Positions 59,201 through 64,000 of a DNA stretch of 64,000 nt are shown here, one piece after another (position 1 is the stretch's first letter; each line of letters opens with the position of its first letter). The DNA is from Limnoperna fortunei (taxonomy: Eukaryota > Mollusca > Bivalvia > Mytilida > Modiolidae). The translations under genes and the position numbers were made by a program. The notes beneath the pieces were generated by a model that did no database searches, had not been told where the DNA came from, and saw only the letters and a list, made by a program, of their open reading frames with translations. The stretch lies in the NCBI GenBank assembly GCA_944474755.1, contig OX104115.1, positions 32,499,080-32,563,079 on the forward strand, written 5' to 3'.

Positions 59201-61280
59201 GCTAGGGCTGATAAATCCTGATAGCGACCGTATATCAAAGTCATTAATTGTTTTATTACATGAATAAAACCACCATCTCCCTTGATTAAAAGAACAGAGG
59301 ATGCCTTTTCTAATGGAGCACCTGCTTACATTTTGTAATTGTTATAATGCTAGTTACCCTTAATATTTTTTATTTAATACTGCATTTTGATATCAATTTG
59401 CTGATAATCCTGAAATTCCAATTTCAAATATTCAGAAGAGTATAAATGAATCAATATATCACAGAGAAGACGTTTCTCCCATTTTGTGTTAAAACGCACG
59501 ATGTATGTGTAGCAGACGTTAATGAATTGTATACAATACGATTAATACAATGGATTTGATTGGACGAATGAATTTATTAAGACGACTATTCTGATTAGCT
59601 AAAACATAAAAACCAGGTCGATATCGGATTCCGCTTGACTAATCAATCTCCACGCAAAAGATTCGGGGTATCCTACGTCAACCACAATCACCTCTGCCAT
59701 ACCAGACATATCTCTCATCATGATGGTAGATATGCTTCGCAGTAATAGCAATTTAAAACTGTGTCAAAAGTGTATAAATAGACTATACAAAACAGAAAAG
59801 AGCTCGTGTATTATTTTACAAACATCATTCTTTGGTTACAAACGTTACAAGCAGACAAAAAATGTAATCCCACAGTAAATGGAGAATGAAGTGTGGCAAA
59901 GGTTATATCTTGGAATCAGTTATGTTCTCTGTGCCGCAGAGTGTCGACTACTATGCAGCGAAATCTCGCAGCGTACAACATTGTATGTTTTATAGTACTG
60001 CTTTATTGTGACCCGAAAGTTGTTTTAGGCCAATCAAAAACACGCAAAATTCTATTAATGTAATAACATTTATTATCTTTAATATATATTTTTCTTAATA
60101 TAAAATCTTTTGCGTACGTTATATAAACGGAAGTAAGATAGACATATTTTCTTTACAAGGACAAATATCAATATGCTTCTAGTCACGTGTGATGGTACCC
60201 ATATTAAGCCTCTCGTGCCGAAGCGCCGGTATTTCCGATGTCGTCTGTTGAAATTTTCGGTAGTTTGAAGTACATGTATGTACTAAAAAAATTCACGATT
60301 GCCCTGGTAGCTTTTTTCAACCGCTTATTACTAATATATGAGTCTCGGGACGATGTCAGACATGAAAATGCTCGTGTGTTATTATCTAAACTATAATTTC
60401 TTAAAATCATTTTAGGTGTACACCAGGGGCCTTATGCTAAGATAATTTGTTGCCAAGATGGATAAAGATGTTATCAGTAACTCTCAATATTAACCGAATT
60501 CCTCTTTAGACAGAGTTTAAGTTTTCGGCCTTGCACAAATACAGAAACAGTTGTTATGGCTTAAGTACTTACTTGCTAAATATTCCGCCTCAGCAAGATT
60601 TCCATTATGAACTATATTAACTTTTTCGCTCATGTCCAGAAACACAGTAGCGTCGTGTTCCAAGATTTCCTTGGGTGTTGGAATACACATTTTTATTTTA
60701 GGATTTTGTTCCGTTTTCTTGTATCTGTTGAAACGCGTCAACGGAGAATATGGATTGTACACGTCACTGACAGTTCGCTTCCACTGATTCGGTTCTGTAA
60801 AGTCACCAATAAAGTCTCCAGATGTACTTTGAAACACACGAGCAGAAAATCCATTTGCAACAATGTACCAGTTAGGAGGCACGTCTGTTCTTGACACAGC
60901 CCAGTTTTCACCAAAAAATGTCACCACTCTTGTCGTATTTGGTGAAATTGCCGGAAAATCCGAAACGGGAGTCAACGAATATAGACAACCGTTTGCATGA
61001 TTGATACGCAATTTAGAATCTTCTAAAACGTGGCCCTGCGGAAAAATATAGTTTCCATCGGCAGATAGGAGATGATTTGCTTCAATTACAAAAAAGCTAA
61101 AGAAGTAAATTTTCCAGTTGGTTCCGGATAAAGCATGGGATCCTTTATTATTCAACGTAACTTGAAACAAATGTTTACCTCCATCAAACTGGAGATTGTC
61201 TACCACATCAACTTTGATATTTAGGTATTTAGCAATATCATCTAAATGTTCTTGAGAAGAAATTTGTCCTTTGACAATAC
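50226..61280 (-). CDS. Beta-N-acetylhexosaminidase (GH20, chitobiase-type), copy B, soluble form
   Basis: Tandem paralogue upstream of copy A, with the same reaction. Seven exons (60573-61280, 56118-56527, 53996-54733, 53098-53338, 52145-52382, 50818-50958, 50226-50289) join in frame to 845 codons plus stop. Domain order as in copy A: N-terminal carbohydrate-binding domain (GENWAVSRTDVPPNWYI), GH20b, catalytic barrel ([48 protein letters not shown] with the catalytic Asp-Glu, [32 protein letters not shown]), C-terminal domain (LLRTKSADGKRTSR). All recognisable active-site motifs match the family consensus, so it should be active. It ends at FNPGTSTL without a hydrophobic tail and is expected to be soluble, secreted or lysosomal. 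Start: the exon has a good acceptor at 61281, but reading through it gives MQYIIFQFFTFTG, itself signal-like, from 61317. A 200-bp gap lies in its largest intron. Confidence 0.9.
50660..50740 (+). repeat. Possible tRNA-like SINE scrap
   Basis: GGAGTAGTGGTTAGGTACAG resembles an A-box region and GCTCGAGAACCGTTC a weak B-box. It lies in the last intron of hexosaminidase B. Confidence 0.3.
50818..50958 (-). CDS. Hexosaminidase B, C-terminal domain exon
   Basis: Acceptor TGTGTATTTTAG, donor AAA/GTATGT. It encodes VEGNAATIESEFKELSVEKS to MLLRTK. It was found by phase and similarity to the matching exon of copy A. Confidence 0.78.
51748..51930 (-). repeat. tRNA-headed SINE copy
   Basis: TTTGGTTTGTTTGTTGGC, GCGTCCAGTTTTTTTGGGGG, GGAAGCCGGAGTACCCGGAG, AAAACTGGCAATCCTTGTC and GGAGTCGAGTGCACC. 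It ends before the tRNA-like head. In an intron of hexosaminidase B. Confidence 0.8.
52145..52382 (-). CDS. Hexosaminidase B, end of catalytic domain
   Basis: Acceptor TTCCATTTTAG, donor AAG/GTGTCG. It encodes [27 protein letters not shown] and GINYRIAPPGA. Confidence 0.9.
52965..53050. repeat. Short tandem with CCTAGCCAATACACAT unit
   Basis: About four copies of a ~21-bp unit (TATTATCCTAGCCAATACAC), each holding a CCAAT box, just below the HPYEPDP exon of hexosaminidase B in the following intron. Confidence 0.75.
53098..53338 (-). CDS. Hexosaminidase B, HPYEPDP exon
   Basis: Acceptor ATTATGTTAG, donor TTG/GTAAAG. It encodes [20 protein letters not shown] and the segment to PANIIG. Confidence 0.9.
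53569..53865 (-). CDS. Unrecognised intronic ORF (99 codons)
   Basis: Lies in the 657-bp intron between the catalytic and HPYEPDP exons of hexosaminidase B, on the same strand. From ATG at 53865 it reads MLLTVIVDLTSANYVK, which is mildly signal-like, then YEPLFVVSNEGNNKIP and a Thr/Pro/Glu-rich part (RETPEPTTKNIVTT). An acceptor-like TTTAACTTCAG lies inside it. It could be an old exon, a retroelement scrap or chance. The intron of copy A has no match that I could see. Low confidence. Confidence 0.2.
   Translation of the reverse strand: MLLTVIVDLTSANYVKTTHGNCNYDLKMSMSKLFFIGIYEPLFVVSNEGNNKIPNTEETVKKDNPQIKVRETPEPTTKNIVTTANGPDLSFSICIESR
53996..54733 (-). CDS. Hexosaminidase B, catalytic exon (fused)
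   Basis: Acceptor TTTTCTTTATAG, donor AAG/GTTTGT. It encodes [47 protein letters not shown] and WDNVWEWG. It is 738 bp, equal to the sum of two exons in copy A. Confidence 0.92.
54734..56117 (-). other. Intron of hexosaminidase B
   Basis: No gene seen. It contains a small hairpin at about 55035-55070 (CTCTCAGTCAATACAAG against its complement) that resembles the repeat near 15320, a run of 9-10 C (55437-55447) and a run of about 19 G near 55961-55979. Confidence 0.5.
56118..56527 (-). CDS. Hexosaminidase B, GH20b and start of catalytic domain
   Basis: Acceptor TTTTGTATTTTAG, donor ACG/GTACGC. It encodes IFYGIQTLLAIL, NDEPRYQFRGMHIDIARNFH and HATDDEGWRLEIKDLPELT. Confidence 0.88.
56830..57029. 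other. Assembly gap of 200 N
   Basis: Exactly 200 Ns, a conventional placeholder length, so the true gap size is unknown. ORFs spanning it are meaningless. Confidence 0.99.
57786..58017 (-). repeat. tRNA-headed SINE copy, nearly full length
   Basis: From TTTTTGTTTGAATGTTG through TTTTTCAGCAATATCATGGC, AGGCTCGAACCACGCAATCT (B-box) and TGATCAATAGTGAGACG to CCAACTCGGCCACCGAGGCC (A-box end). Read on the minus strand it starts with a GGCCTCGGTGGCCGAGTTGG tRNA-like head. About 30 bp of the core is deleted. Confidence 0.85.
59133..59248. repeat. Fold-back with ~42-bp arms
   Basis: Arms 59133-59174 and 59206-59248 pair through ATTAATGACTTTGAT, GTCGCTATCAGGA and TATCAGCC, with a ~31-bp loop. The 91-codon ORF at 58992-59267 runs into it; the first 45 codons are Cys-containing but not recognised. 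Confidence 0.75.
60573..61280 (-). CDS. Hexosaminidase B, N-terminal domain exon
   Basis: Acceptor TTTTACATTTACAG, donor CAA/GTAAGT. It encodes GQISSQEHLDDIAKYLNI to AEAEYLA. If no upstream exon exists, translation could start at 61317 within what otherwise looks like intron. Confidence 0.85.
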
Positions 61281-61317
61281 CTGTAAATGTAAAAAATTGG
61301 AAAATTATGTACTGCAC

Positions 61318-61892
61318 ATCGGAGAAGGTCTAAGACGAACATGGGTTTGACAATACGTCATCGTTGTATATATTAAACTTATATGAATAATAGACTGCAT
61401 ATGTTTAACTCCAATTAAAAGTCTGGAATCTAAAGTACAAGAATTTTTCGAACGGATTATTGCATTTTTTATCTTACTGTTTTGTATGGAGTTTTCATAG
61501 TACATATCTGGATTTAAACGCGTCGTCAGTGTGAATACTGTGGTTGTGGGAGCAAGGTGTGTTCGACTCTTGCCTTTATCATGTTTATTTAGGAGAATTC
61601 TTTTTACCTCAACTGATATATTTGTATTCCGATTTCCTCTTGTAGGATTACCAGCATGTCATAATATACCACAGAGAAATGCTAAAACTGAAGTTAAACC
61701 ACAAAAAAAAAAACGAAACAAAACAAACAAACAGAAAACCCCACAAAGTTCATTACTAGTAAATGTCTTGTTCGGAATAGTTGAAGGATTGACTACGACC
61801 TACCACGTGCCACACAAAATACTATTTTACACATTTAATTTTGTCATCTTATATATCTATTTCAGGTATATACCAATTTAGAAGTTTTTTCT
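61318..61892. other. Upstream region of hexosaminidase B
   Basis: The first exon and promoter of copy B may lie here or further right, but no exon with a phase-1 donor could be chosen. About 61529-61700 holds a degraded plus-strand repeat (GGAGCAAGGTGTGTTCGACTC) that resembles part of the SINE family. Confidence 0.4.
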
Positions 61893-62105
61893 TTGTTTAT
61901 TGCCCCTATCAGAAATTTTTCAGCTACAATGTATATCATTTCGTCCGGTTTTTATTCGTAAGGAAGCCGGTGTAAACGGTAAAAAGCCCACACCTTCGGC
62001 AGGGAAACTGGAAATCCTTTTCAGTTAATGGAGTTCAGCATCTGCCCGCAGTAAGACTACACAACTGACAGGCCACGTGACTAACTACATTAACCTCGAG
62101 GCCTC
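61893..62105 (-). repeat. tRNA-headed SINE copy
   Basis: TTTGTTTATTGCCCC, TTTTTCAGCTACAATGTAT, CCGGTTTTTATTCG, GGAAGCCGGTGTAAACGG, AAACTGGAAATCC, then a shortened head ending TTAACCTCGAGGCC. Diverged. Confidence 0.65.
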
Positions 62106-62479
62106 ATTTTAGGTATTTTACCTTAAACCCTAACACCCAGAACGGATTGTCATTCGCAAGTTTGTCTTTAAGTTATAACTTCCTCTTCGCCAATATAAAC
62201 CACAATAAATTTGTACAAAGTGTTATACAATAGTTACCTGCATTTAACTCTGCTCAGTTATATGTGCAGTTGATTAGAACTTGTTTGCACACGAAGCATA
62301 TGATAATAAGGTTTAATTTGAATAAATAAGACAAATTTAAATATCGTATGACAAGAGAATGGTATGCGTATTGAGCATGGAGTAACTAAAGTAGGGAAAT
62401 AACAATTATAGTTAACAGTCTTCATGCAATAAATTTCTCTAAATTTAAGGAAATATCACACTCTTAGATAGATATAAAT

Positions 62480-62790
62480 TGAAGCCATCAAATCATTAGA
62501 TTAGGCAGACCAGCTGTTATATGTTAATATACAGACAAACAAGAAAGAAAAAGAATCAAAGATACCACGGAGTATCCATTAGAGAACAAGTCAAGGACAG
62601 ACAAAACTGTAGTTAAACAAAAGGGGAGACAACAACAAAACAAACCCTGACACATTAAAAACTGTGTGACAAGAACCCCACTAAAAACCGGAGGTGACTC
62701 CAGGCTCTATGGAAGGGTAAGCAAATCCTGGTCCACGAACAAAACACAAAAAATTCCACTTGCAAAATGTCAATATTACAAACATCGTAG
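62480..62790. repeat. Dispersed mussel-type repeat (retroelement tail, reverse orientation)
   Basis: AAAGATACCACGGAGTATCC, then GACAAGAACCCCACTAAAAA, GGAGGTGACTCCAGG and GGAAGGGTAAGCAAATCCTG. From memory this resembles a very common repeat of Mytilus genomes; it is the reverse-strand counterpart of the diverged tails near 22.9 and 24.2 kb. Confidence 0.5.
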
Positions 62791-63090
62791 GTAACAATAA
62801 ATTCGATGTGTCTGTCTCTGTTCGACAATTGTATGTTAGTTTTATTAAATCACATTTTTATGAAAGCAGATATATTTTAACTTTGTCAAAGAATTGGATG
62901 TAATCTTCTATTTGACAAATTATTTCTGTTGAATATTCATGGCACAAAAATTTTGTCATGTATAGACCTACACATGTTCAAGCAAGGAATCCGCTGTAGG
63001 TTACTGCTAACAGAATACAGATGTTTCTTTAGTCTAGTAATATACTTAAGATAATATATATCCGTATTATGTTATCTTCGTTTCAAGATA

Positions 63091-63202
63091 TTATCCTTCT
63101 GTTATCAGAAGACAAATGGCGGATTTGTATTGTTTTTAAGTCTACTAATATACTTTAAAAACAATACAAATCCGCTATTTGTCTTTTATAACAGTAGGAT
63201 AA
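63091..63202. repeat. Fold-back with ~48-bp arms
   Basis: TTATCCTTCTGTTATCAGAA with GACAAATGGCGGATTTGTAT is inverted at 63155-63202. The loop repeats the motif AGTCTA.TAATATACTT found just upstream at 63034-63050. Confidence 0.8.
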
Positions 63203-63512
63203 GATAAAACATTCTTTTTTTTTACATATAAATACTTCTAATCTGCAACCTGACTTTAAGAAAAAATTTCGGCATCTGTGGTTTCAGGAACTGGCCATTG
63301 TTTCACAACTTACGACTAAATTTTTTATCAACCATACATGTGGCTGGGCGCAGGTGGTACGATGGGACCAATTGCTTTTTTGCAAACATGTCAATTTTTC
63401 TAAAGGATTTCAAATATTAATATACTTGCTATATTTTGAACAAGAACAAGTTAGCAAACAATTGGGAAAATACACAAATGTATGTACAAATCGCAGGAAA
63501 TTTCGACTGTCT

Positions 63513-63874
63513 TTAGGGGCCGGTCATTATTTATCTCCAAGGGGGGGGGGGGGAGGGGCGGCAAAAAAGAAGGGGTCATCAAAATTTAGCTGACTATTAG
63601 AGGGTGGATCGTCACTATTTAGCTGACTATTAGAGGGTAGGTCGTCACTAGTTTTTTAACTATTGATGACATAGAGATAAATTTAGTATTCTGTATGTAT
63701 ACATTTCAAGGCAAACAACAAAGGCATCCTAGAGCGGGGGTCAGATTTTTTATGGCACTTCTAAGAGGGAGGTCAGTGATTTTAAGAAATATAAAAATAG
63801 GGGGTCAGTAACATTTTATCATTTATAAATTACAATTTGCCGCCCCCTGGAGATAAATAATGACCGGTCCCTAA
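63513..63874. repeat. Fold-back element with 27-bp arms
   Basis: 63513-63539 and 63848-63874 are inverted copies (GGTCATTATTTATCTCCA). Inside are runs of G and a duplicated GCTGACTATTAGAGGGT.GGTCGTCACTA. The 79-codon ORF at 63354 runs into it and is not a gene. Confidence 0.8.
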
Positions 63875-64000
63875 TAGATAAGAAAACAATCCTTTTGTAG
63901 CCGCTGCAGTAAATCTATGCTCCTTATCGACATAAACATGGGTCTTAAACGCGCAAGAGAGTAGCATTATCGAAACAACTATGGTCAACGGCAATGGTTT

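Larger units (their letters stand above)
56528..60572 (-). other. Largest intron of hexosaminidase B, with assembly gap
   Basis: 4.0 kb containing the N-gap (56830-57029), a SINE (57786-58017) and a fold-back (59133-59248). The plus-strand stretch 57240-57320 resembles a dispersed repeat seen near 18860. No further exon is needed by the reading frame. Confidence 0.6.

Overview
This window looks like AT-rich nuclear DNA from a bivalve mollusc, most likely a mytilid mussel (inference). The grounds are long intron-rich genes on both strands, many copies of a tRNA-headed SINE typical of bivalve genomes, repeats built around GGAGTTATCTCCC, chitobiase-type hexosaminidases like those known from mollusc mantle and shell matrix, and several decayed LINEs and fold-back elements. 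There is one 200-bp assembly gap (56830-57029). No bacterial gene, rRNA, tRNA gene or CRISPR array was seen.

Region by region: 1-4.6 kb is a 154-bp satellite interleaved with a ~0.9-kb block that carries inverted pairs of the TCAAGGTCA nuclear-receptor half-site. 4.6-6.5 kb is the 5' part of a LINE (minus strand) split by a TTCGAA-rich inverted-repeat element. 8.6-11.6 kb is a ~3-kb element with imperfect terminal inverted repeats and no transposase. 12.5-15.1 kb holds a LINE tail fragment and a decayed Crypton-type tyrosine recombinase. 16.3-30.7 kb holds a tandem pair of five-exon genes (plus strand) for secreted proteins with 14 conserved cysteines, whose family I do not recognise; this is the best candidate for something undescribed. 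31-35.6 kb holds a 66-bp minisatellite, fold-backs and a LINE fragment with an internal 417-bp triplication. 36.1-61.3 kb holds two tandem, head-to-tail GH20 beta-N-acetylhexosaminidase genes on the minus strand. I call them copy B (upstream, 61.3-50.2 kb) and copy A (downstream, 49.5-36.1 kb). Copy A has a LINE in its largest intron. 61.3-64 kb is repeats and fold-backs, plus the place where exon 1 of copy B could lie.

The exon models were built by eye from splice signals, reading phase and comparison of each gene with its tandem twin. All four models close in frame: Cys-rich copies 203 and 206 codons; hexosaminidases 869 and 845 codons without the unlocated first exon. The hexosaminidases should remove terminal GlcNAc/GalNAc residues, for example from chitin oligomers. 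Copy A ends in a hydrophobic tail (GPI anchor or membrane segment) and copy B does not, which suggests one surface-bound and one soluble enzyme. Nothing in the sequence ties the Cys-rich pair to the hexosaminidase pair beyond being neighbours.
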